A stretch of DNA of 64,000 nt from Ailurus styani (GCA_002007465.1 LNAC01000230.1:1638896-1702895), one strand, 5' to 3'. Positions 49,636 to 62,290 are shown, counted from the stretch's first letter. Notes: generated from the letters alone by a model not told the origin. Numbers and translations are program-made.

Positions 49636-51941
49636 ACTGTGTCCTTGATAATATTGGCTATTGCCACTGAATCAGGCAAACATTTTGCTCCTGGAAAGAA
49701 ACTTCATCAAATGAAGTCCAGTCTCTGAAATTAACCAGGTAACAAAAGAAGCTTCGTACACATTGTCAAACATTTAAGATATAATATTCAAATGGTCTTT
49801 TCTACCCATATTTTAAAGCATTAGTTTAATTAACACTGACATTTTGAAAGTCCTAGAAATAATCAGGATCATTAGTGTCAGCCTGACAAAGGTACGGAGA
49901 AAGTTTCTGTAATTTGGCCCAAACTGCTTTCACAAGATTGTCTGGAAATAAATAGCTCACTGTGAAATTTATGACTCGCTTTATATATTAATCAACAGTA
50001 CAGTGGTGCTCTAACAAGGTTAAAAGTGTTCTCTGATTTCCATTATAAAGATAATTTCAATCAAGCAGTCTAACAGTCTCACGGTGTAGGTCATTCTATA
50101 ATTCAATTGTACTAATGACTATGGCATGCATGCAAACAAGAGAATAAAACAGGCTGAGGCCAAATCGAGGGGAAAAATTGCTTTATAGAAAGAAAAAACA
50201 ATGATTTGCATCTTGCATTTTCAATGACCTCTGTAGGACTCATCTGCAAATGGAATAGAATCATTCCTCAGGGCCCAACAGATACCTTTTGTTCCTGCCC
50301 ATCCATTTTATGTAAATTACATACGTTGACCTTTAATTGGTTATAACAGGGACACATTCTGAGCAACACTTTCATATTGTTTTGCTGGGACTTGTGCAAG
50401 AGTCTGAGCAGGGTGAGACAAAACTGGGGTTCTAGTCACTATTTCTACAGAGAGCCCTACTTCAAAGAGTTTCCTGGCCTCGATTACATATTTATATTTG
50501 ATTCTTTCCTCATAAAGAATTTCTCAGGTAACTTGTAAAAACACAGATTCAAAAATATCTTGGCAAGAAAGTTCATCTTCTGCCTATTTTATTTCCCTTC
50601 TTCACATGAAAATGCTCATAATACTCTGCATTGAAATCCAAACTAATTATGCACCTATTGTGATTCCTAGGGATCCGACAATCAAAAAGCAAAAGAAAAT
50701 CAAGGAGCATCTTCAATGGCAGTTTGAATCCTTTTAGGTAGAAGAAGATAGAATAATTCTAAAAGCAAACCTCAGAAGCGTCGTCACTATGTCACATCAA
50801 AGAAATGAATGGTACCGCAGAAAGAAAACTGGCCTGTCAGAAGGCATAGTTTTACCCTGGTTTGACATTAACTGGTTCGTCTTCAGCAAATCCTTTGCCT
50901 CAAGTCATAGGCCTGAGTGCTCTCAGCTTCGAAGTGAGGAGACTAGACTAGGAATTTGAGGGTCATTCCAAATGTAGCGTTCTCTAAACGTAAAGCAAAA
51001 AACTGATTGGAAAAAAACCTTTCTGTTACCTACACGGCAAAGGTAAGGAGGAGGAGAGACCAAGAAAAGGGAGAACATTTTCCAGAATCCGAGATGGAGA
51101 GGCTTTGATAACAGAAACAAAGTTCTAACCCAAGGTCTGTGTTTCCGTAGGATGCTTTTCAGAACAGACCCTTAAGGGAAGCTTGTGATTTGGGAGGCTC
51201 CTGCCCGAGGCACTGGTGCCAGGAGAACCCCACTTGACAAAAATGCCATGAGGCCCATCCCAAGAATGAAGTTCCAGGCTCTTACGGTCTTCCTTTAGGG
51301 GCATGTGGGCCTGTGCTAAGCTGGACTATTTGTCTACATTTCGACACTTAAGTGTTTCACTTTCCCCTGTAAGTTGATGTTTCATTTGACCAATTAGCTA
51401 AACAGTACAAAGCAAACATCTTGAAGTATTTATGGATTTTTCTTTTGATCCCAGAACTTGCAGATGTTACAACAGGCAACCATAGTGCCCTGGCTTATTT
51501 TGCTGTGCTTCCCACCCTCCCTTTTCTCCCTCGATGGCTTGTCTGCCACAGTCTACCAACTAAATCTCCCCATTCTGGCTTGAAACGATAAAACAAGGAA
51601 ATGTCTGCCCTTTCTAGGTTAAGGCTTCCTAGCTGCCGGGGCTGATAGATTTGTTTCCTTTTTTATCCAGTAGCCTCTTCCATCCTGCAGAGGAAGGCTC
51701 CTCAAATAGATGTCTTCACTCGCTGTTTCTTGAACGTTGGACATGGCCTTGAAAGTGGCATTCAATGAGTGTTTCGTTCTTCCTCTTCTACTGCCACTTT
51801 GAAATCCAAGGCCAGGGCCCAGGAGAGTTGGCCAGGGTGGGTATGGGGTAGGGTTTCTGGCTAATACTCTCACCAGGGAAATCTAGATGCTGTATTAAGA
51901 CAAGGGAAGGGGAAACAGGCAGGTAATTTAGATCTACCCAC
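49636..51941. other. Repeat-free intronic stretch of 2.3 kb
   Basis: No SINE, LINE, LTR or DNA element was recognised. ATGATTTGCAT at 50201-50211 contains the POU octamer ATTTGCAT. No exon of GPC3 was found here. Confidence 0.5.
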
Positions 51942-51957
51942 AGAATCAGGCCACAAG

Positions 51958-52159
51958 GGCGCCTGGGTGGCTCGGTGGGTTAAAGCCTCTGCCTTGGGCT
52001 CAGGTCATGATCTCAGGGTCCTGGGATGGAGCCCCGCATTGGGCTCTCTGCTCGGCAGGGAGCCTGCTTCCTCCGCTCTCTCTGCCTGCCTCTCTGCCTA
52101 CTTGTGATCTGATCTCTCTCGGGGTGTCAAATAAATAAATAAAAATCTTTAAAAAAAAA
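51958..52159 (+). mobile_element. Young mustelid-type SINE
   Basis: Near-consensus. The perfect 16-base target-site duplication is agaatcaggccacaag at 51942-51957 and 52160-52175. Confidence 0.98.
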
Positions 52160-52175
52160 AGAATCAGGCCACAAG

Positions 52176-52692
52176 TTTTAGGGACCCAGAGAAGGATCTA
52201 TAAACAGTGAGCTCAGAGACCTGACCCCAGAATCTGCGCAAGAAGAGAGGAGCATCCAGGCAAAGAGTTTGAATGACAGGCTGTGGAATTTGCAAAAAGA
52301 GAACTTGAAGCCTAAGCCACTTACTGTGAAAGCCAGAGAGTAACAGGTGGAAAACAACATGGAGGAAATGCATGAGGGCAGAGAGCACGCATAACTTTAC
52401 AAGAAGTCAGAGGCCTCAATTAGTCCAGCTGGACTGTCCCCAATCTTAAGCAAACAGGGTAGGCATGGAATTGAGTGGCTAAGGAAATTTAAGAATTGGA
52501 CAAGCAAGTGGTAACTCTTCCTTAAAGAGCACAGGTAAGGTGAGAAGAAGCAATTCACAAGTAATGAGAAACCTTTAATCATCCTTACAATGAGTCTGAT
52601 CCTTCAAAATGGTACAGGAAGAGATTGGGGCAGACATACATGGCCCCACTCATCTTACCACCTCCTAATCTCTAGCCCCCAAAAGAAAAAAA
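52176..52692. other. Unassigned intronic sequence
   Basis: No gene or repeat was recognised. Confidence 0.5.
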
Positions 52693-52778
52693 TATACTGT
52701 TCAGGAGGGAGAGGTCAATGGAGGGCTCAAATTTCTATACTGTTCAGGAGGGAGAGGTCAATGGAGGGCTCAAATTTC
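52693..52778. repeat. Perfect 43-base tandem duplication
   Basis: Two identical 43-base units (52693-52735 and 52736-52778), each starting tatactgttcagg and ending ctcaaatttc, stand head to tail with no mismatch. Confidence 0.98.
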
Positions 52779-53169
52779 TCTAGTCTGTGTAGCTTTCCCC
52801 TTCCTTGGTTCTCTGGTTCAGCCCCTCGGAGGGGATCCAACCTGGGCTGTTAGTATCAAGAGTTCCCAAGGCAAATGTGAAAGAGCTTTTACATTTCTAC
52901 CCTGTATTCCCTACAGATATGAAAAACTACTACCATTCACTGAAATATTAACTAGTTCCCACAAATTAATGTGCTCTGGACGGGGAGTTATGTGGTAGAC
53001 CACATGCATATTGTTTTGAGTTCTTTCCTTTTGCCTGTGGGCATTCCTCAGAAGAGAGGATAGAAGGTATATTTGTAGAAAGTGGATATTCTGGGGAAGG
53101 AAATTCAGATACACTTTATAGCACTGCCTTCTATTCATTCCCAAAGGGGAGGTTGGAACCACAGAGTCC
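52779..53169. other. Unassigned intronic sequence
   Basis: No gene or repeat was recognised. Confidence 0.5.
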
Positions 53170-53632
53170 AATCCATATCACCTGGCCATTGAGCACATGA
53201 AATGTGACTAGCCCGAGTTGTGAGGAAAAATAGAATATAAAATATCTCACTAGCAGTTTAAAAAATATTGACCACGTGCCAAAATGCTAATTTTTGAACA
53301 TACAGAGAGAAATAAACAATATTAATTTTACTTATTCCTACTTTTTAAATGTGGGTTTTTAAAAAGGTTTATTTATTTATTTTAGAGAGAGAAGGAATGT
53401 AGGGGATGGGGGAGAGGGAGAGAATCTTCAAGCAGGGTAGCAGACTCCCCACTGAGCATGGAGCCGGACGAAGGGCTTGATCTCAGGACCCTGAATTCAG
53501 GTCCCGGGCCGAAACCAAGAGTTTGGATGCTTACCAATTCGGCCACCCAGGCACCACTAGATGTGGTTTTAAAAAATTTTAAGTTACATATGTGGCTTGA
53601 ATTTTATTTCTACTGAACAGTGCTAACCTGGA
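53170..53632. mobile_element. Old DNA-transposon-like repeat, split by a SINE
   Basis: 'cattgagcacatgaaatgtg' and 'gttacatatgtggcttgaat' plus 'ttctactgaacagtgct' follow a common mammalian repeat whose ends contain gtggct / gacagcgct motifs. I leave the family unnamed. Confidence 0.6.
53362..53558 (-). mobile_element. Diverged carnivore SINE
   Basis: Antisense with many changes in the head ('ttcggccacccaggcacc'). Flanks atgtgggtttttaaaa / atgtggttttaaaa form the duplication. Confidence 0.92.
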
Positions 53633-53879
53633 TGTCACAGTGACATATAATGTGGCCAAAAGAAAGCATAAAGTATGTTAGATGTAGGGAGAGAGGCAAA
53701 TTAGAATTCGATGAAGACTGAGCAAAAGAAAAGTGGATGGCTGCAAAACAAGAGTCAGAATCAGTTGGCAGAACTGATGATAAAGAACCATCTAACATAA
53801 TAGATCATCTTCAAACTCTAGGAAAGTAAGTAGACAGTTATTTGGCCACTAGAGTGGAAACCAAGAGCCATTATATCTG
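53633..53879. other. Unassigned
   Basis: No repeat was recognised between the DNA element and the start of the long L1. Confidence 0.4.
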
Positions 53880-54083
53880 CACCTCGCTGGAACCCCTAGA
53901 GCGACTACTAATAACCAAAAAAATAGTGGGGGAAAAATCTTTAAAGGAATTAAAATGATACACCAGAAAATAATCACTTAAGGAGCAAAAGAAAGCAGCA
54001 AAGGAGAAATAGAGGCACGAAAAGCTATGACATCTATAGAGAATAAAGCATAAAATGGCAGGCGTAAATTTAAAGTATCAGTA

Positions 54084-54582
54084 CAGATCTTCTTCCACTT
54101 ATGATTAGGGCTACATCCTGACAAACCTATCATAAGTTGAAAATATATTAAGTTGAAAATGCACTGAATGCACCAAACCTACCCAACATCATAGCTTAGC
54201 CTTGCCTACCCTAAATGTGCTCAGAATACTTACATGAGCCTACAGTTGGGCAAAATCATCTAGCACAAAGCCTATTTTAAAATGAGGCACTGAATAACTC
54301 ATGTAATTTATTGAATACAGCACTTAAAGTGAAAAACAGCATGATTGTATGGGGACAGAATGGTTGTCAGTGTTTTGGTTATTTGCCCTCATGATCATGT
54401 GGCTGACTGGGAGCTCACTCACTGCTGCCGCCCCACATCACAAGAGAGTATCATATATTGCTAGCCCAGGGAAAGAGCAAAATCCAAAATTTAAGTAAGG
54501 TTTCTACTGACTGCATATCACTGTTGCACCATCATAAAGTTGAAAATCATAAGTCAAACCATCCTAAATCAGACACCATCTG
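54084..54582 (+). mobile_element. Tigger-type (Tc1/mariner) non-autonomous transposon
   Basis: A 499-base element with decayed terminal repeats (cagatcttcttccacttat ... acaccatctg) flanked by the TA target duplication at 54082-54083 and 54583-54584. The interior ('catcatagcttagccttgcc', 'tgatcatgtggctgactggg') is Tigger-like. L1 sequence is continuous across it. Confidence 0.92.
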
Positions 54583-54656
54583 TAATTAAATATAAATGGA
54601 TTAGATACTCCAGTCAAAAGAGAAAATGCCAGCTTGGATAAAAAAAAAATATATGC

Positions 54657-54848
54657 GGGGTGCCTCGGTGGCTCAGTGGGTTAAAGCCTCTGCTTTCGGC
54701 TCAGGTCATGATCCCAGGGTCCTGGGATCGAGGCCCGCATCGGGCTCTCTGCTCAGCAGGGAGCCTGCTTCCTCCTCTCCCTGTCTCTCTGCCTGCCTTT
54801 CTGCCTACTTGTAATCTCTCTCTCTGTGTTAAATAAATAAAATCTTTA
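54657..54848 (+). mobile_element. Young mustelid-type SINE in L1-D
   Basis: Near-consensus, flanked by aaaaatatatgc / aaaaaatatgca. Confidence 0.96.
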
Positions 54849-55281
54849 AAAAATATGCAACTATATGCTATCTACAAGACATATTTTTGATTCAAAGATA
54901 CAAATGGATTGAAAGTAAAATCATTGAAAAAGATACTATGCAAATAGTAAACATAAGAAAGCTGAAGTGGTTATACTAATATCAGAAAAAAAATAAACAT
55001 TAGATCAAAAATATTATGAGATAAAGAGGACCATTTTATACTGATAAAAGGGTCAATCCATCAGGAAGATAGAACATTTATAAACATATGCATCTAACAA
55101 TAGAGATGCATGAAGCAAAATACATGAAGCAAAAACTGACAAAACTGGAGGGAGAAATAAACCATTCAGCAATAATAGTTGGAGATTTCAATATCTCACT
55201 TTTAATACTGGATTAAAAAGCTAGACAGAATATCAACAAGGGAACAGAAGACTTGAACAACACTATAAACCAAAAAGACCT

Positions 55282-55493
55282 GGGCGCCTGGGTGGCTCAG
55301 TGGGTTAAAGCTCCCGCTTTCAGCTCAGGTCATGATCTCAGGGTCCTGGGATCGAGGCCCGCATTGGGCTCCCTGCTCAGTGGGGAGCCTGCTTCCTCCT
55401 TTCTCTCTCTGTCTGCCTCTCTGCCTACTTGTAATCTCTCTGTCTCTGTCAAATAAATAAATAAAATCTTTAAAAAAAAAAACCAAAAAAACC
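55282..55493 (+). mobile_element. Young mustelid-type SINE in L1-D
   Basis: The 12-base target-site duplication is ccaaaaagacct at 55270-55281 and 55494-55505. Confidence 0.97.
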
Positions 55494-57059
55494 CCAAAAA
55501 GACCTAACAGATTTCTATAGAATACTGCACCCTATGACAGCAAAATATACATTCTTCTCAACTGCACATGGAACATTCTCCAGGACAGATCATATGCTAG
55601 GCTGTAAAATAAGCCTCAATAAGTGAATAAGGACTAAAATCATACCAAATATGCTTTCCAAATACTATGAAATGAAATAAGAAACCAATAACAGAAAGAA
55701 ATTTAGGAAATTTACATATATGTGGAAATCAAACCACAAACTCCTAAGTAGCCACATATGTGGAAATTAAACAATACACTGTTAAATATATAGTCTCTAA
55801 GATTCTAAGTATGAAAGGGTCAAATAAGAAATCACAAGGAATATGATAAAATAGTTTGATCTTAATGAAAATGAAAATATACCAGCGCATATGGGATGCA
55901 GCTAAAGCAACACATAGAGGGAAATTTATAGCTGTTAACATCTATTTTGTAGAAACAAAAAAGATCTCAAATCAATAGCCTAAACTCTCACCTTATAATC
56001 CTGGAAAAAGATCACATTAAAAATAAACCAAGAAGAAGGAAGGAAATAGTACGTTACAACAGAAATTAGTGGAATTAATAATAGAAAAAGAATAAAGAAA
56101 ATCAACAAAAGCAAAAGTTGGTTCCATGAAAAGATCTACAAGATTGATAAACTTTCAGTTAGACTGACCAAGACAAAAAAAAAAAAGACTCAAATTACTC
56201 TAATTAGGAATGAAAGAAGGGATATTACTACCAACCTTAAATAAATCAAAAGAGTTTTAAGCGAATACTAAAAAAAGTTAATGCCAAAAAATTATATAAC
56301 ATAGATGAAATGGACAAATACCTAAAATGACAAAACTACCTTAACTGACTCAAAAAGAAATAGAAAATGTGAATGAACTTAAAACAAATAAAGTGATTGA
56401 ATTAGCAATTTAAATCTTCCCACAAAGAGAAACCCAGGACCAGCTGGCCTTATTGGCAAATTCTACTGAACACTTAAAGAAGAATGAATGCCAATCCTTA
56501 TCTGACTCTTCCAAAAAATAAAAGAAGGACCACATCTCAACTCATTCTATGAGGCTAGTATTAACCCTGATGCTAAAACCAGGCAAAGGCTACAAGAAAA
56601 CTACAGACCAGTATCTCTTATGAAGATCAGTACAAAAATCCTCGACAAAATACTAGCAAACTAAATCTACCAACATATAAAAAGGATCATACACCATGAC
56701 CAAGTGAGCTTTACCCCAGGAATACAAGAGTAGTTTAACATCTGGTAATCAATCTGATTATATTAATAGAATAAAGAACACATACAAAATTGGAAGGAGA
56801 AATAAACTAGATGCAGAAGAGGAATTTGATAAAATGCAGCATATTTTGATAATAAAAATATTCGACAAACCAGGAATACAAGGGAACTTTCTCAAATTGA
56901 TAAAGGACATTTATGGAAAACACACAGCTAACACTATATTTAATGGGGGAAAGAGAGAAGACTTTTCCTCTAATATTAGGAAAAGGACAGAGATGCCCAT
57001 TCTTGCCATTTCTGTTCAGCATTGTACTGGAGGTTCAAGCCAGAGTTAATGAGGCAAGA

Positions 57060-57246
57060 AAGAAAGACAGCAAGAGGAAGAAAAATGAATGAATGAGAGA
57101 AAGAAAGAAAGAAAGAAAGAGAGACAGAGAGAGAGAAAGAGAGAGAGAAAGAAAAGAAAAGAAAAAAGAAAAGAAAAGAAAAAAGAGAAGAGAAGAGAAG
57201 AAAGGTGGGAGGAAGGGAAGGAGGGAGGGGAAAGGAAAGGAAAAGA
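57060..57246. repeat. GA-rich microsatellite inside L1-D
   Basis: GAAA, GA and AAAAG units extend for about 190 bases at the point where L1 ORF2 normally has a short A/G-rich run. L1 sequence resumes at 57250 ('ataggtatccagattggaaa'). Confidence 0.96.
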
Positions 57247-57375
57247 AATAATAGGTATCCAGATTGGAAAAGAAGAAATAAAACCATCAGTATATTACAG
57301 ATGACATGATCTTGTATACAGAAAACATCAAGGACTAAACCAACAAAATAAAAAAAAAACTATTAAAATCATTAA

Positions 57376-57596
57376 GGGCCCCTGGGTGGCTCAGTGGGTT
57401 AAAGCCTCTGCTTTCGGCTCAGGTCGTGATCTCAGCGTCCTGGGATCGAGGCCCGCATCGCATCGCATGGGGCTCTCTGCTCAGTGGAGAGCCTGCTTCC
57501 TCCTCTCCCTGTCTTTCTGCCTGCCTCTCTGCCTACTTGTAATCTCTCTCTCTGTGTCAAATAAATAAATAAAATCTTTTAAAAAAATAATAAAAT
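57376..57596 (+). mobile_element. Young mustelid-type SINE in L1-D
   Basis: The target-site duplication is aaaatcattaa at 57365-57375 and 57597-57607. A small catcg triplication lies at 57456-57468. Confidence 0.97.
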
Positions 57597-57711
57597 AAAA
57601 TCATTAAATGAGTTCAGCAGCGCTATCAGGTACAATATCAATATACAAAAACCAGTTGTATTTCTATACTCAAATAATGAACTATGCAGAAATTAAAATA
57701 AGAAAACAATT

Positions 57712-57901
57712 GCCCAGGTGGCTCAGTCATTAAGCATCTGCCTTCAGCTCAAGTCATGATCTCAGGGTCCTGGGTTTGGGCCCCGCATCGGGCTCTCAGC
57801 TCAGTGGGGAACCTGCTTCCCCCTCTCTCTCCCTCTTCCCCTGCTTATGCTCTCTCGCTCCTTCTCTCTCTCAAAAAAAAATAAATAAAAACTTCAAAAA
57901 A
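57712..57901 (+). mobile_element. Carnivore SINE in L1-D
   Basis: A slightly shortened head ('tgcccaggtggctcagtcat'). The target-site duplication is aagaaaacaatt at 57700-57711 and 57902-57913. Confidence 0.96.
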
Positions 57902-59744
57902 AAGAAAACAATTCCATATATAATAACAAAACTATGATATTAGGAATAAAGTTAACAAAAAGAAGTCCAAAACTCGTATACTGAAAACTACAATACAACA
58001 ATGAAAAAAATTAAAGCGGACCTACATAAATGTAAAGACAGTCCATGTTCATAGATCAGAAGACTTATTAATATTGTTAAGATGGTAATATTCCCCCAAA
58101 CTATCTACAGATTTAATGCAATCCTTATCAAAATCCCAGCTGAGTTTTTTGTAGAAATTGACCAGCTACTTGTGAAATTGAAATGGAATTGCAAGGGACT
58201 GCAAATAGCCAAAACAATCTGGAAGACGACAAAGTAGGAAGACTCACACTTCACAGTTTTGTAATTTACTACAAAGCAAGAGTAATCAAAACAGCATTGT
58301 ACTGGCATAATGATAAACATAGAGATCGATGGAACATAATTGAGAGTCCAGAAATAAACTCATACATTATGGTCCATTCACTTTGACAAAGGTGCCAAGA
58401 CCATTCAATGGGGAAAGAATATTACTGTTTTCAACAAGTGGAGCTGGGACAACTGGGTATCCACAGGCAAAAGAATAAAGTTGCACCCCTACTTCACATT
58501 AAATGCATAAAATTAACTCACAGTTGATTATAGACCTATGTCTATATGTAAGTGCTAAATCTGTAAAAATTCATAAACGAAACCACAGGTATAAAATCTT
58601 CACGAGTTTGAATTAGACAATGGTTTCTTATATATGCCATTTACACAAAAATAGATAAACTGAACTTCATCAAAATCATAAACATTTATGTCTTAGAGAA
58701 CATTATTAGGAAAGTGAAAAGTCACCCCACCATATGGAAAAAAATATTTGCAAATCACATATCTGATAAAGGTCTAGTATTCAACATATATAAGTAATGC
58801 TTACAATTCAACAATGAAATGACAAATAACCTGATTAAAAATTTAGGAAAGGATCTTAATAGACCTTTCACCAAAAGAGAAATACATCTCGAGCCAATAA
58901 GCACATGAAAATTACTCAACGTCATTTGTCATTAGAGAAACACAAATTGAAACTGCAATGAGATATCACTTCAAACCTACTCGGATGGCTATAATTTAAA
59001 AAAAAGATAATAGCAATTGCTGGTGAGGATGTGTTGAAATTGGAACCCTCATATATTGCTGGTGGAAAAGTAAAATAGTTCAGCTGCTTTGGAAAACAGT
59101 TTGGCAATTCCTCAAAAGTTTAAACCTGGAGTTACCCTCTGACCCACCCCCCAATTCCATTCCTAGGTATATTTCGAAGAGAAATGAAAACATATATCCA
59201 CACCAAGAGTTTCACATGAATGGTTTTAGCAGCACTATGAATAACAACCAAGAAATGGAAACAACTCAAAATGTCCACTGGCTGATAATGGATAAACAAA
59301 ATGTGGTCTATCCATATGATGGGATATTATTCAGCCACAAAAAGGAATGAAATACTCATACATGCTACAACACAGATGGCCCTTGAAAACGTTAAGTGAA
59401 AGAGGTCAGACACAAGAAGACACAGATTGTAGGATTTCATTTATATGAAATGTTCAGAATAGACAAATCCATAGAGAGAGTTAATTAGCAGTCGCCAGGG
59501 GCAGGGCAGCTAACTGGTATAGAGTTTCTTTTGCTGAAACTGTTCTAATACTGATTTTGGTGATAGACGTACAACTCCATGAAAATACCAAAAACCATTG
59601 AACTGTACACTTCAAATGGGTAAATTGGTGAATGTATTCTATGCAAATTCTAGCTCAACAAAGCTGTTTTTTTAAAAAAGCTGATGAGGTGGAATTTGCC
59701 ACTAACCCAATGGGAACAAAGATTTGGAGTTGAAATTAAATTGA

Positions 59745-60300
59745 TTTAAAAATAAAAGATGCTCCAGACAACGGGATATTTTTAAGCATTAGAAAAAAAT
59801 GAGCTATGAAACCATGAAAAAGCATGGAAGAACCTTGAAATGCATAGTACTTAGTGGAAAAAGCCAATCTAAAAAGGCTACATATCGTATGATTCCAACT
59901 ATATGACATCCTGGAAAAGGCAAAACCATAAAGACAGCAAAAATGTCAGTGGTTGCCAAAGGTTAAAGGGAAGGGAAGGATGAATAGGCAGAACACAGAA
60001 ATTTTAGGGCAGTGAAACTCCTCTGTATATTATAATGCCTCACTATCCATTTGTCAAACTGATAGAATTTACAACACCAAGAGTGATCCCTAATGTAAAC
60101 CACAGATTTTGGGTGATAACGATGTGTCCATGTAGGTTCACTACCTTTAACAAACGCATCACTCTGGTGCTGGGTGCTGATACTAGGGGAGGTGGGGGGG
60201 GGTGTGGGAGCAGGAGGTCCATGAGAACTCAGCACTTTCTGCTCGGTTTTGCCGTGAACCTAAAAGGGCTCTAAAAAGAGTCTATCATTTAAAAAGAGAA
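59745..60300 (+). mobile_element. Older L1M 3' end
   Basis: 'aaagccaatctaaaaaggct', 'ttagggcagtgaaactcctc', 'aacaccaagagtgatcccta', 'gtgaacctaaaagggctcta' match an ancient L1 3' UTR that differs from L1-D. Confidence 0.85.
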
Positions 60301-60572
60301 AAAAAATAATAAAAAAATGTACTTCTTCTTATACTTCTGATTTTGTGGGTGGAGATTCATGTTCCCTGTGCTCTTAATGGCTCTTCATTATCCCAAGCAG
60401 AAACTCCTTTCCCCTTTAGCTTGATTTATGAGAAGAACGAAACACCTTCTCCATGTAAGAAATTGTTTACTAGGGAATGAGGATAGAATGGTAGCCTCAC
60501 ACACTAAAACTGATGCTTGGTTTAGGAGAATGGCAAGTAAATCATAGTTGAGATATATTGTATGTTTCGGTA
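60301..60572. other. Unassigned
   Basis: No repeat or gene was recognised. Confidence 0.4.
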
Positions 60573-60678
60573 CTATTTTTATTTCCTTAAGTCATCTCTA
60601 CTCCCAACATGGGGTTTGAGCTCACAACCCTGAAGTCAAGAGTCACATGCTCTACCGACTAAGCCAGCCAGACGCTCC
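60573..60678 (-). mobile_element. Older short carnivore SINE
   Basis: Antisense 'cccaacatggggtttgagct' and 'ctaagccagccagacgctcc' are diverged short-subtype sequence. Confidence 0.88.
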
Positions 60679-61849
60679 TGTATTTTTCTGTATTTTTCAA
60701 AATCTGAAATTTGTGACTTATCTGTATTGTGCTAGCTTGATTGGGGCAATGATTATATTAAGCAAAAAACTGCAGAGGACACATACCTAGGGAAATAAAA
60801 ACCATTTCCAGATGGTCTGATTCACTTCCCATCTTCCTTTTACTTTCCCAAACTCCCTTGGCTTCCTCCTCTTTCCCTCCATCAGAAGAAACAGAGTGAT
60901 AACCCAATCCCAGGGATCAGAGAGGTGACTGCCAATCATTATAAAGGGGGAAGAGCCTCTGAGTGGGCAAGATGGATAAGAACAGACAAGGAAATTTAGG
61001 GATTTAATAAAAGAATATTATCTCAAACAAGGGGATATTATTAAATTATCCCAAAGATGTGTAATAGATATCTGTTCATTTTTATATCAAGCTAAATTTA
61101 ATCATCATTTAACAGTGGTACCCAGTAAAAGCAATTTAGCCTTATACTGCACCATACACACTCGAAAACAAAGGAGCCATAAACACAGCTTGAGTCCTCC
61201 CTCCCCTCCCAAGGATTTCAGCACTAAACCGGAGCCAAAGAAGATAAATGCTCAAAATCCCCATCGGGAGTCTAGATCTATCACATTGCCCTTTATTCAC
61301 GAGTCTTCTCTGAAGCCCACTGCGAGCAGCTATGAAACTTGTGTGTTCAACTTGTCCTGCCTGGCTGGGAATCAAGTCACCTGAACATCTGGAGGAACGT
61401 GATTTTCAGTGACAGAGTTGGGCCAATGGAAGCGGAGGCCTACAACCACTCGGGCCAAACAAACCTGCTCGAGGCCACACCAAGCTCTAAGTGCAAAGAC
61501 TAGGAGGAGCTTCAGATCTTTGGGACAAACATGGAGTTCCCGGAAGAGCAGCCTCCCTGGAAACGGCCACCCTAACATTAGACAAAGAATCCAGAAATTC
61601 GGCAGCAACCCTACTGGTTTAGTTTCTTGACACCGCTTGCTGATAATTGTGCTGCCCGCCCCAGGCATCGGGTTTTTGCCACAGGAGCTCGGTAAATATT
61701 TATCAGTGCCGGTGTGGCTACCGAGAGGGGCACAGAGATGAACTGGCCTGTGTGAGGGAAGACCTAGAAAGGTCACCTGGTCTTCCAGCGTAGGGGACAC
61801 ATCATGTTACATGTCAGACTTGGCATTATTGCCAGTTTTCACTGTGGTT
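60679..61849. other. Unassigned intronic sequence
   Basis: Possible L2 tip at 61670-61715 ('gagctcggtaaatatttatc'). The open frame 61372-61800 (-) of 142 codons has no recognisable domain or splice context and is probably chance. Confidence 0.4.
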
Positions 61850-61863
61850 CTCCAAGGTTGGCT

Positions 61864-62125
61864 TTTTTTTTTAAAGATTTTATTTATTTATTTATTTACT
61901 TACTTACTTACTTGTTTACTTACTTGCTTATTTATTTGAGAGACAGAGAGAGCAGGAGCGCAAGCGGGTGGTGGGGAGAGGGAGAGAGAGAGTCTCAAGC
62001 AGATTCCGTGCTAAGTGAGGAGCCCAATGTGGGGCTCGATCTCACAACCCCAAGATCATAACTTGAGCCGAAATCAAGAGTCGGAGGCTTAACCCACTGA
62101 GCCACCCAGGCGCCCCCACCCCCCG
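61864..62125 (-). mobile_element. Carnivore SINE with expanded tail
   Basis: Antisense. The tail has grown into a (TTTA/CTTA)n array at 61878-61936. Flanks tccaaggttggc / tccagagtttggc form the duplication. A C-run at 62115-62124 lies between the head and the right duplication. Confidence 0.95.
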
Positions 62126-62139
62126 TCCAGAGTTTGGCA

Positions 62140-62290
62140 TTTGTATCCCCATTCCATAGATAAAACAGCGAAGATTCAGGGAGATGATGCACTATACCCG
62201 GGGTCACTAAGATAAGGGATGGCTGAGCAGAGATGTACATCTTAACCCCTGAAGCCCGAGTTCTTTCTACTACACGACCTTTTCTTACAC
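62140..62290 (+). repeat. MIR element
   Basis: 'ccccattccatagataaaac', 'gggtcactaagataaggg' and 'gcccgagttctttctactac' match MIR. The SINE above is inserted at its 5' edge. Confidence 0.88.

Larger units (their letters stand above)
53880..59675 (+). mobile_element. L1-D: old 5'-truncated L1, nearly whole ORF2
   Basis: It begins in the region between ORF1 and ORF2 and continues through endonuclease ('atagttggagatttcaatat'), reverse transcriptase ('accatgaccaagtgagcttt', 'cagatgacatgatcttgtat') and C-terminal ORF2 ('ccaagaccattcaatgggga') to the 3' UTR end 'tagctcaacaaagctg'. Stops, frameshifts and small deletions occur throughout, so it is dead. It is interrupted by a Tigger element, four SINEs and a GA microsatellite. 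Confidence 0.95.

Noticed and set aside
57089..57304. Lys/Arg/Glu-rich peptide
   Set aside because: It is a translation of the GA microsatellite.
61372..61800. 142-codon open frame on the minus strand
   Set aside because: Low-complexity composition, no recognisable motif and no flanking splice sites.
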